This document shows positions 56,282-64,000 of a DNA stretch of 64,000 nt, piece by piece. A program made the position numbers and the translations under genes. Origin of the DNA: Saprospirales bacterium. Lineage in GTDB: Bacteria; Bacteroidota; Bacteroidia; Chitinophagales; JADIYW01. The stretch's first letter is position 1, and every line of letters starts with the position of its first letter. Under the pieces are notes generated by a model. The model saw nothing but the letters and a program-made list of their open reading frames with translations, made no database searches and was not told the origin of the DNA. The stretch is from NCBI GenBank assembly GCA_016711605.1, contig JADJSS010000002.1:337629-401628 (forward strand), written 5' to 3'.

Positions 56282-56311
56282 TTGTGTTTCTAAAAAATTA
56301 TACTATTTTTG
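56282..56311 (+). promoter_or_regulatory. Bacteroidota promoter (-33 TTG, -7 TATTTTTG)
   Basis: TTG (56282-56284) and TATTTTTG (56304-56311) are 19 bases apart. The -7 element covers the TTG codon at 56309, so the real start of the next gene is ATG 56321. Confidence 0.72.
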
Positions 56312-56320
56312 TTGGTTAAG

Positions 56321-57193
56321 ATGTTTGAAATACCTGTATTATTAATTGTTTTTAACAGAGCTTCTACTACTGCAAGAATGTTTGAAAAAATTGCAGATTT
56401 ACAACCACAAAAACTATATGTTTCGGCAGATGGACCAAGAAATGAGGAAGAAGCAGAAAAATGTCATGAAGTTAGAAATATTACGGAAAATATAGGCTGG
56501 ACTTGCGATAGAAAACAACAATACTTTGCCGAAAACCAAGGTGGTGCGTTAGGTCCGAAAAAAGCTATCGATTGGTTTTTTGAAAACGAAGAAATGGGAA
56601 TTATTATTGAAGACGATATTTTGCCTTCTATAGATTTTTTTAACTTTGCTAAAGAGTTGTTAATCAAATATAAAGATGAAAAAAAAGTGATGCACATTTC
56701 GTCTATGAATTTCCATTTTGGAAAAAATTACACCAATACATCCTATTATTTTTCTAAAATCATTAGTCCTTGGGGTTGGGCAACCTGGAAACGTGCGTGG
56801 CAACAATACGATGGCAGCTTAGATGATTTGGAGGAAGTTTTGCCGAAATTGGAAATTCCAGATTATTACAAAAAAGAATTAATAAATAGCAAAAACAAAA
56901 GAGTAAATACTTGGGATTATCAATGGCTTTATACAGTTCTGAAACAGCATGGTTTAGGTATTTGTCCATCAAATAACTTAGCAATAAATATTGGTTATGG
57001 TGATGAAGGTACCCGAACACATAATGCACCCAAATGGACACAACGAATTAAAATTGAAAAAATTGGTCTGCTAAAACATCCTGAGTTATTAGAATATAAT
57101 ACCTTTGCAGACGATATTACCTATAATGAAATCATTCCTGAATACAAATTATCGTTTTTATCTAAATTAAAAAAACTGTACTATCAATTTTAA
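56321..57193 (+). CDS. nucleotide-diphospho-sugar transferase (GT-A type)
   Basis: The 290-residue glycosyltransferase reads 'FEIPVLLIVFNRASTTARMF', 'LYVSADGPRNEEEAEKCHEV', 'GIIIEDDILPSIDFFNFAKE' with the metal-binding EDD, and 'ISPWGWATWKRAWQQYDGSL'. The pattern matches the hemolytic-protein-HlpA-like/GNT-I type sugar transferases found in surface polysaccharide clusters. The start is set by the promoter. It begins a rightward gene series of decoration and transfer genes. Confidence 0.8.
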   Translation: MFEIPVLLIVFNRASTTARMFEKIADLQPQKLYVSADGPRNEEEAEKCHEVRNITENIGWTCDRKQQYFAENQGGALGPKKAIDWFFENEEMGIIIEDDILPSIDFFNFAKELLIKYKDEKKVMHISSMNFHFGKNYTNTSYYFSKIISPWGWATWKRAWQQYDGSLDDLEEVLPKLEIPDYYKKELINSKNKRVNTWDYQWLYTVLKQHGLGICPSNNLAINIGYGDEGTRTHNAPKWTQRIKIEKIGLLKHPELLEYNTFADDITYNEIIPEYKLSFLSKLKKLYYQF

Positions 57194-57207
57194 ATAAATA
57201 CAGAAAT

Positions 57208-57853
57208 ATGAAATTGATATTAAAATCTATACTTGTTTTTATTTTACGAAAATTAAACGTAAACGCACTTTTAATAGAATTAAAAGAACAAGAAAGACAA
57301 CAACTTTTTTTTAAAAATGCAATGTATAACAAAGCAGAAGTAGTCATAAATTCAGATGCTAAAATTGTAAATCTGCAAAACGACAAATCAAAAATCACCA
57401 TAGGAAACCAATCGCATGTTTATGCAACTTTGCTCGTTTTTTTATGGCGGTGAAATTAAAATAGGCAAAGATTCGTATATTGGCGATGGCGTTAGAATTT
57501 GGTCAGGCGAAAAAATTACTATCGGAAACGATGTAATTATAGGACACAATACCAACATCATTGACACCAATTCTCATGAAACAGATATGCAGGAACGTCA
57601 AAAAAGTGTAAGAAAACAATTAGAATTGGGTTATCAAAAAGAAAAAGGAAATATCGAAACTGCACCAATAATCATAAAAGACAATGTCTGGATTAGTTAT
57701 GGCGTTTCCATATTAAAAGGAATTACTATTGGCGAAGGAGCAATTATTGCAGCAAACAGTGTGGTTACCAAAAATGTTGAACCATTCACGTTAGTTGCTG
57801 GAAATCCAGCCGTTTTCATAAAAAAAATATCAAATGAGACTGCAGCGAATTAA
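57208..57853 (+). pseudogene. hexapeptide-repeat O-acetyltransferase, frameshifted
   Basis: A beta-helix acyltransferase. Part one reads a hydrophobic start and 'SKITIGNQSHVYATLLVF'. Part two, in another frame, reads 'YGGEIKIGKDSYIGDGVRIW', 'IIGHNTNIIDTNSHE', 'NVWISYGVSILKGITIGEGA', and 'VAGNPAVFIKKISNE'. Adding one T to the seven-T run at 57437-57443 joins the two into a protein of about 215 residues. It probably O-acetylates a sugar of the polysaccharide. The C-terminus overlaps the next gene by about 20 bases. Confidence 0.85.
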
Positions 57854-58771
57854 TATATCAACACCAGAACTGGACAAACAGGAAAATGATTGGTGGAACA
57901 CCAATTGCGATTTAATAGAAACCATTTGGGCAAATTCATTTGAGTTGCAAATGGCAATTCGTGCACATTACTTAAATAGAATGAAGGCATTCTTTATGAA
58001 AGATGCCAAAAAATTACCGTTGCAGATTTTAGAAGTTGGCTGCGGAACAGGTTGGGTTTGTCGTTTGGTTGCAGATGAAAATTTTCATGTACTTGGCACC
58101 GATTTTTCCGCATCACAAATACAAAAAGCAAAAGAACAAGCGATTCGTTTCAAAAAAGATCAGTTTTGCAAATATGAATTAGCAGATGCATCTACTTTTT
58201 CCAAAGAATATGATGGTGTTGTTATTCATGCATTGTTACACCATTTAAGTACTCAAGAATTAGATACGTTTTTTGCTGAATTTGGAAAATTGAAAAAAGG
58301 AACGAAGGTTTTTATGTACGAACCAGTCTGTTTCGAACCAAACAATAAAACTGTTTTTGTTGAAAAGATATTAAACAGAATCATTTTACACTACAGAAAA
58401 AAAGCTTTAGAAAACGTTGAAAATACAAAATCAGTAAATCAGGAATTATTAAAAAAATGGAATTCTATTGATCAACAGGCAACAGAAAACGGCTGGTATA
58501 TTTCTCCAAAAGAAGTACCTTTTTACGAAGATGAAATTAAGAATTATCTGGACAAATATTGCAATATAATTGACCATTATGTGGTGAATAAAACAGATTT
58601 GGAAGTAGCGCAAAAAATGACCTTACACGATATAAATCAACCTGATGCAAAATGACAAACTGGATTCAGAAAATTCAGCACTTTGAAAGCCAGTTATTTA
58701 AACGTAATTTTAGACCTTTTATTTACAGAGATCAGCACTTATTTGTGTGTTATGAGTTAATAATAAAGTAA
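57834..58771 (+). CDS. class I SAM-dependent methyltransferase, C-terminus extended by a frame repair
   Basis: The main frame (57834-58655) gives 273 residues: 'ILEVGCGTGWVCRLVADENF', 'VLGTDFSASQIQKAKEQAIR', 'VVIHALLHHLSTQELDTFFA'. It stops at 58655. One added A in the AAAA run at 58649-58652 leads to 'MTNWIQKIQHFESQLFKRNF' and 'RPFIYRDQHLFVCYELIIK' with a stop at 58771, which looks like the real C-terminus. It may methylate a sugar or lipid in this cluster. The start ATG overlaps the acetyltransferase end. Confidence 0.75.
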
Positions 58772-58773
58772 TT

Positions 58774-59677
58774 ATGGAGTTTTTTAAATCAATTTTTTAT
58801 AAAATAAATGCATCTTCTTCTGCTTTGACTGAACACGTTCACTTAAACAGAATGTTGAGTGCAAAACTATTGATTGATCAGTATCAAAAAAAGGAATCGT
58901 TTCTAATTTAGATGAAATTGAATTCAAAGTCTATTCACAATGGAACGATGATGGCATCATTCAATATCTGATCAATAACATCGAAATTCACATAAAACAT
59001 TTGTAGAATTTGGTGTCGAAAATTATACAGAAGCTAACACGCGTTTTTTATTGATGAATAATAATTGGAGTGGTTTAATTATGGACGGCTCTGAAGCAAA
59101 TATGAATTATGTAAAAAATGACAGCATTTTTTGGAAACATGATTTGCAATGCAAAGCAGTTTTTATTGATGCCGAAAACGTAAATAATTTAATTACGGAA
59201 GCAGGTTTTGATCCAGAACTTGGCATTTTACACATCGACATAGATGGTAATGATTATTGGGTTTGGAAAGCTACCACAGTGGTAAATCCTGTTATTGTAA
59301 TTATTGAATACAATAGTTTGTTTGGATTTGATAAACCTTGGTCAACACCATACGATCCGAAATTTTACAGAACGAATTATCATCACAGCAATTTATTGTA
59401 CGGAACATCATTGCTTTCTGCTTGTGATTTAGCCAAAGAAAAAGGATACACTTTTGTCGGCTGTAATAGTTCTGGCAACAACGCCTATTTTGTTAGAAAT
59501 GATAAAGTAGGAAAATTGCACACACCAACTATTGAAGAAGGTTATCGATTATCTAAATTCAAGGAATCAAGAGATAAAGACGGCAAATTAACTTACTTAA
59601 GAGCAAAACAAAGACTGGCTAGTCTAAAAGGTGAAAAAGTTTATAATACAAGAACAAATCAGATAGAAACTATCTAA
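58774..59677 (+). pseudogene. FkbM-like methyltransferase, two frame breaks
   Basis: It starts with 'MEFFKSIFYKINASSSALTE'. After a frame change at the A run near 58887-58893 it reads 'SNLDEIEFKVYSQWNDDGII' and 'QYLINNIEI'. After a second break near 58991 it reads 'FVEFGVENYTEANTRFLLMN' and 'NNWSGLIMDGSEANMNYV', with 'ILHIDIDGNDYWVWKA' further on. The family is widespread in surface polysaccharide loci and resembles FkbM-type methyltransferases. The merged length is about 300 residues. The substrate is unknown. Confidence 0.72.
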
Positions 59678-60577
59678 ATGAATATACTCATCATTGGCTC
59701 AAAAGGTTTTATTGGTTCGCATGCATACGACTATTTTTTGTCGAACAACCATACTGTCTTTGGTGTTGATGTGATGGTTGATTACACCGAAAAAAATTAC
59801 ACACAAATAGATAGCACCAACGCTGATTTTCAGGAAATATTTTCGTCGCAAAAATATGATGTATGCATCAATTGCTCAGGTGCAGCAAGCGTTCCAGATT
59901 CTATCGTGCATCCGTTGCGCGACTTTGAACTCAATGTAAATAACGTTTATAAAATATTAGATGCCATTCGAAAATTTCAGCCAAATTGCAAGTTTATCAA
60001 TTTATCAAGTGCCGCTGTTTATGGCAATCCAGAAAAATTACCAGTACACGAAAATGACGCACTGAATCCTGTTTCGCCATATGGTGAGCACAAGAAAATG
60101 GCTGAAAAAATTGTAGCCTCTTTTTATACTTATTTTCAAATTTCTGCAATTTCTGTTCGTTTGTTTTCAGTTTATGGACCAAGATTAAAAAAACAACTAT
60201 TTTGGGATTTGTCACAAAAAATGCAAGCAAATAACGATGAAATATTAATTTATGGAACAGGCAATGAATCCAGAGATTTTTTATATGTAGTTGATGTGGT
60301 GAAAATTATTGATCAGCTAATTCAGAAAATAAATTTTCATGGACAAGCCATTAATGTTGCGTCTGGAACAGAAACAACTATTAAAGATGTGGTAGCGTTA
60401 TTTGCCAAAACCTACAATTGGAACGGAATCATAAAATTTTCGCAGCAAACACGCAAAGGCGATCCATTAAATTGGCGCGCTGATATTTCTGCTATTCAAT
60501 CTTTAAATTATATTCCTACTTTTACACTTCAACAAGGACTTCAAGCATACATCGAATGGCTGAACGAAAAAATATAG
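59678..60577 (+). CDS. NAD-dependent epimerase/dehydratase (SDR)
   Basis: The 299-residue extended SDR is intact. It reads 'ILIIGSKGFIGSHAYDYFLS', 'CINCSGAASVPDSIVHPLRD', 'FINLSSAAVYGNPEKLPVHE', 'NPVSPYGEHKKMAEKIVASF' (catalytic Tyr and Lys), and 'SVRLFSVYGPRLKKQLF'. It probably modifies a nucleotide sugar such as UDP-glucose or GDP-mannose. It is one of four SDR genes in this window (42042, 44767, 46683, 59678) and the third in or beside the polysaccharide locus. Confidence 0.88.
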   Translation: MNILIIGSKGFIGSHAYDYFLSNNHTVFGVDVMVDYTEKNYTQIDSTNADFQEIFSSQKYDVCINCSGAASVPDSIVHPLRDFELNVNNVYKILDAIRKFQPNCKFINLSSAAVYGNPEKLPVHENDALNPVSPYGEHKKMAEKIVASFYTYFQISAISVRLFSVYGPRLKKQLFWDLSQKMQANNDEILIYGTGNESRDFLYVVDVVKIIDQLIQKINFHGQAINVASGTETTIKDVVALFAKTYNWNGIIKFSQQTRKGDPLNWRADISAIQSLNYIPTFTLQQGLQAYIEWLNEKI

Positions 60578-61724
60578 CAATCTTTTTTTCTTATAACGAA
60601 GCATGGATTGGCGGCACGTATTATATTTTATCGTTAATACATGCATTAAATACATTGACTGAAAATAAAAAACCCAAACTATTTATTGTCTGCGCAAATG
60701 ATGATGAATATAAAATCATTCAGAAAACAAATTATCCGTTCTTAGAAAAAAACTGGTGAGTGAAGTTAACTTTCAAGGCAAATTGACGTTGTTTGATAGA
60801 GTAATTAATAAAGCAAGCAAAACTATTTTGGAAGATATGTTATTGAAAAAAAAGCAGAATTAAATCTCGAACAAAAGATAAATGCTGCATTTCCTTGTCC
60901 TGCACTAAATACATTTAATGATGTAGATAAATCTATCTTTTGGATTCCTGATTTTCAGGAAAAACATTTACCTGAATTTTTTAATAACGATGAAATTGAA
61001 AAACGGAATCAATTCAGTGCTGAAATTGCCAAAAAAAACCGTTCAATTGTTTTTAGCAGTAACGACGCAGCCAATGATTTTAATGAATTATATACTGAAA
61101 ATAAATGCAAAAAGCTGTCGTTCCATTTGCTGTAAATCATCCTGAATATACACACTTGGATATACTGTTATTAAAACAAAAATACCAGATTCACCAACCC
61201 TATTTTTTTTCACCAAATCAATTCTGGAAACACAAAAATCACTCAGTAATTATTGATGCAGCAAAAATTTTACTAGAAAAAGGTATTCATCAATTTCAAA
61301 TTGCATTTTCCGGCAAAGAAAGCGATTTCAGAAATCCTGAATATGCGCACCAACTGAAAGAAAAAAGTGAAGCTGTTGAATTTAGAAAACAATATTCTGT
61401 TTTTTAGGTTTCATTGACAGAGCAGAACAATTACAATTAATGAATCATGCAATTGCGGTTATTCAACCATCGTTGTTTGAAGGTTGGAGCACCGTTATTG
61501 AAGATGCTAAATCAATGCATCAACCAATCGTTGCATCTAATTTAAAAATTCACCAAGAGCAATTAAAGCATTACAAAAGTGTTTTGTTTGATCCAACCAA
61601 TGCTGAAGAATTAGCTTCGTTTTTAGAAGCATATTTAAAAAATCAACCGCCAAAAATGAACTATGATTATGCATCAGATATAAAGACTTTTGCGCAGTCG
61701 TTTATGTCGTTTATCAATGAATAA
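60556..61724 (+). pseudogene. glycosyltransferase family 4, broken by several frameshifts
   Basis: The fragments read in order as one GT-B transferase: 'NIAIFFSYNEAWIGGTYYIL' at the N-terminus, then 'AAFPCPALNTFNDVDKSIFW', 'VVPFAVNHPEYTHLD', 'YFFSPNQFWKHKNHSVIIDA', and the C-terminal GT4 element 'VIQPSLFEGWSTVIEDAKSM'. Breaks lie near 60746-60752 (seven A, expected eight), 60835, 61105 and 61400 (T run). The merged length is about 390 residues. It overlaps the SDR by 22 bases. Confidence 0.78.
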
Positions 61725-61751
61725 AATCAATAGTTTTAAGATTAAATTTAT

Positions 61752-61759
61752 TATTTTTG
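61752..61759 (+). promoter_or_regulatory. TAnnTTTG -7 element for the 61763 gene
   Basis: TATTTTTG, ending four bases before the ATG at 61763. A leaderless transcript would result, or the element is incidental. Confidence 0.4.
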
Positions 61760-61762
61760 GAC

Positions 61763-62723
61763 ATGATTATTCCTGTTGTTTTATTTCATAAATCTGAAAA
61801 ATATTATGTTTCCTGTGCATTACGTGCTGCAAAAATTTCGGAAATGAGGTAACTATAATAACAGATGTAAATCCAAAATTGTATAGTGATTATGCAAAAG
61901 TGGTTGATTTTTCTATTTACAAAAATGAAGGTGCAGCACAATTTGAAAAGGTATATCAGCACTTTTCTACCAATCCACATTACTTTGAATTTACAGCAAT
62001 CGAAAAATATTTTTTTTCTATTGGAACACATGAGAAATCAGCAATTAGAAAAAATACTTTACATCGATTCAGATTTGCTGCTTTTGGAAATGTAACCAAA
62101 GTGATTAACAAATATTATGATTCTTATGATTTTTGTTCTTGTTTAACTCAACAGGAATACGATGATTTTTACTGGTCTGCTTCAGGTCATTTGTCGCTTT
62201 GGTCAAGACAAGCATTAGAAGAATTTTGTGATTTTATTTTAAAAGTATATACAGAAGAAAGCCAAATTGAAAATCTCAAAATAAAATGGCAATGGCACTT
62301 AGATAATAATATTTCTGGAGGCATTTGCGATATGACGTTAATTTATCTTTATCTCAGAGAAACTAAATTAAAAACAGGGAACTTTTTGAGTGTTTTGGAC
62401 AACCAATTTAGCTTTGACAATGCATTGAAAGGCAACTTAGGCGAATTTCCAGATGAATATGAGATGAAATATTCATTTCTACTAGGCAATTTCAGCAAGA
62501 AAATCTCTTTCAAAAATGGTTCTCCAACTTGTTATAATAAATTGTACCAAAAAGATATCTTGTTATATTTTTTGCATTACCAAGCAGAAGCAAAAAGATT
62601 AATGCCCATGTTAGTTGGTGGCAAAAAGAATTTAAAAAATACATGGCAGACAAAACAGAAACAATAAGTTTTTTTGACGTCATTAAAAAGAGAAATCAGC
62701 GAAAGATTAAAAAAATATCATAA
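61763..62723 (+). pseudogene. GT8-like glycosyltransferase, broken by compensating frameshifts
   Basis: From ATG 61763 the protein starts 'MIIPVVLFHKSEKYYVSCAL' and 'RAAKIS'. It moves to another frame at about 61845 ('EVTIITDVNPKLYSDYAK'). Between 62010 and about 62088 the longest open frame reads nonsense. A second frame there gives 'HMRNQQLEKILYIDSDLLLL', a typical sugar-transferase metal motif (DSD). Two indels of opposite sign therefore hide the active site. The C-terminus has another break near 62620 and continues to 62723 ('FFDVIKKRNQRKIKKIS'). Probably a DxD glycosyltransferase of the cluster. Confidence 0.68.
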
Positions 62724-62772
62724 AAATACGCTGAAATCTAATTTCACTAACAATAAAATTACCGAATTTTAT

Positions 62773-62780
62773 TATCTTTG
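62773..62780 (+). promoter_or_regulatory. TAnnTTTG -7 element for the exporter gene
   Basis: TATCTTTG (then C), ten bases before the ATG at 62790. Confidence 0.5.
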
Positions 62781-62789
62781 CACCCGCAT

Positions 62790-63629
62790 ATGGAAGAAGA
62801 TAACTGGTCCAACGTCATAAAAAGTAATTCCGCATTTTCGCTCGTCTTCAAAGAAGTTTCTTGGCATTACCGCGATTTCTTGGATGTTTGTAAACGGACA
62901 TTGTTACCAATTATAAACAAACAGTTTTAGGACCAATTTGGTTTTTATTCAATCGTGTTTTAACTATTACTATGTTTGTATTTATTCAACGAGTTGCAAA
63001 TATTCAGACAAATGGAATTAACCTATTTTATTTTATTTGATTGGAATTACCGCATGGAATTATTTTGCAGAATGTTTTATAAAAACATCTACCACATTTA
63101 AAGACAATGCGTTTATTTTTGGAAGGTTTATTTTCAAGACTTCTTTCTGCCTTTATCTATTGTATTTTCAAGTTTAATAAAATTTTCATTCAGATGGTGT
63201 TGTTTTTTATTACATTAGCTTATTTTATTAATAATGAATGAAACAACACCATTAAATATTCAACCAATAATATTATTTACACCTGTTTTAATTTTAATTA
63301 TGGCTGGTTTAGGACTTGGTAGCGGCTTGATCATTACATCTTTAACTACAAAATACAGAGATTTGGCGTTGCTGGTACAATTCGGAATTCAATTATTAAT
63401 GTATGCAACATTAATGATTCCAAAATCTGCAACAACAGGTTTTTTTTATAAAATCTTGGCATATAATCCAATGATTCCTATTATAGAAACGATGCGCCAG
63501 GCATTTTTTAATACTTCAGCTACTAGTTGGTTGCATATTGGTTATAGTTTTGTTGTTATGTTGATTCTAGTGGTTGTTGGATATTATATTTTTACAAAAA
63601 CAGAAAAAACTTTTACAGATACCGTTTAG
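62790..63629 (+). pseudogene. ABC-2 polysaccharide exporter permease (Wzm-like), frameshifted
   Basis: Fragments read in series as a Wzm/ABC-2 permease of about 280 residues: 'WHYRDFLDVCKR' at the N-terminus, 'VTNYKQTVLGPIWFLFNRVL', 'GITAWNYFAECFIKTSTTFK', 'KVYFQDFFLPLSIVFSSLIK', 'GLGSGLIITSLTTKYRDLAL', and the terminal 'KTEKTFTDTV'. At least five frame breaks lie between 62890 and 63235. It would form the membrane channel for exporting an O-antigen or capsule chain with a Wzt ATPase, which is not seen next to it. Confidence 0.82.
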
Positions 63630-63653
63630 TAATCTCTTTAAACCAAAATAAAA

Positions 63654-64000
63654 ATGAGTCTTAGAACAAATCATTCGCTCAATGTATTAAAGCGTTATTT
63701 ACGCTTAGATTTAATTGCAAAAATCTTTTATAAACCACATAGAATACCTGGTGCAATTGCCAATTTTGTGCGCGAATTTAAAGTTGGTTTTACAGATGTA
63801 AAACTAAAGCACCGGAAACAGCTAAACTATTAAGCATCACAAAAACAACCGTTTCTGCTTTAGCAACATTATCTTCTAACCATTAAAAGTAGAGACAATT
63901 GAAGAAATCTTTGAAGCTAATGTTGCGCAAAACCAGATTGTATAGAATTAGGCGAATTATTTAATAAATATGGTTCCGATAAAGCTGCTCACCATAATTA
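63654..64000 (+). pseudogene. methyltransferase-like protein, partial and frameshifted (window end)
   Basis: It begins 'MSLRTNHSLNVLKRYLRLDL' and 'KIFYKPHRIPGAIANFVREF'. It changes frame at about 63805 ('ETAKLLSITKTTVSALATLS'), again near 63885 ('VETIEEIFEANVAQN'), and once more near 63936 to give 'CIELGELFNKYGSDKAAHHN', where the window ends. The last segment resembles the start of class I SAM methyltransferases of surface polysaccharide loci (KYGSDKxxxHNY). It is cut by the window edge, so the assignment is tentative. Confidence 0.5.

Overview
The window is a stretch of a low-GC, aerobic or microaerobic Bacteroidota chromosome outside the Bacteroidales. This is inferred from several signs: the TAnnTTTG promoter element ahead of many genes, the near absence of Shine-Dalgarno sequences, a T9SS-type exported PKD protein, TonB-C-like and beta-barrel proteins, a heme A synthase, and a mevalonate pathway pair. 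The order-level assignment (Chitinophagales/Cytophagia-like) is a guess.

Layout. (1) 1-31.5 kb is mostly housekeeping: quinolinate synthase (nadA), a TonB-C-like exported protein, RidA, a DUF445 membrane protein with an unknown partner, a TetR regulator, mfd, a SIMPL-domain protein, a zinc-ribbon/SPFH-GYF pair, gcvT (frameshifted), mevalonate kinase and diphosphomevalonate decarboxylase, a GH13 glucosidase, hemN, a PaiB-like protein, an H1-like Lys/Ala/Pro repeat protein, a DUF1015 protein, nhaD, an S41 protease, a TerC protein, an LpxH-like phosphoesterase and recA. (2) 31.8-46.7 kb mixes envelope and housekeeping genes: a WcaJ-type polyprenyl glycosylphosphotransferase overlapping a Wzi/RemB-like beta-barrel gene, another beta-barrel, an ABC exporter with an internal deletion, a methyltransferase, anmK, an SDR, ctaA, a TrpF-like protein without the catalytic cysteine, a UDP-sugar 4-epimerase and ybeY. 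(3) 46.7-64 kb is a polysaccharide locus: an RmlD-like reductase, glycosyltransferases, a membrane GT-C protein, a WbpE-WbpD-WbpB set for a diacetamido-uronic acid, a large T9SS/PKD exoprotein, acyl- and methyltransferases, another SDR, more glycosyltransferases and an ABC-2 polysaccharide exporter permease. A methyltransferase-like gene runs off the end.

How the genes fit together. WcaJ-like initiation, nucleotide-sugar modification (epimerase, WbpE/D/B, RmlD-like), glycosyltransferases, acyl/methyl decoration and ABC-2 export make a coherent surface-polysaccharide system. It is incomplete here: no WbpA-type dehydrogenase and no ABC ATPase partner were seen.

Sequence quality is the major caveat. 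A roughly 400-bp near-pure poly-A tract follows nadA. At least eight genes carry single-base indels, mostly in A/T runs, and two carry small internal deletions. From about 51.6 kb frame breaks become frequent, and from about 58.6 kb almost every gene is broken several times while the protein signal stays strong across frames. The simplest reading is uncorrected long-read or low-coverage consensus, not gene decay. I report the merged genes.

Between genes there are dispersed AT-rich repeat families and one 112-bp REP/MITE-like double palindrome. A 20-bp sequence is shared exactly, in inverted orientation, between two sites 51 kb apart. I saw no tRNA, rRNA, CRISPR array, transposase or prophage, and no clearly new biological system. 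The best leads are the TrpF-like pseudoenzyme, the DUF445 partner, the zinc-ribbon/SPFH-GYF pair and the repeat families.
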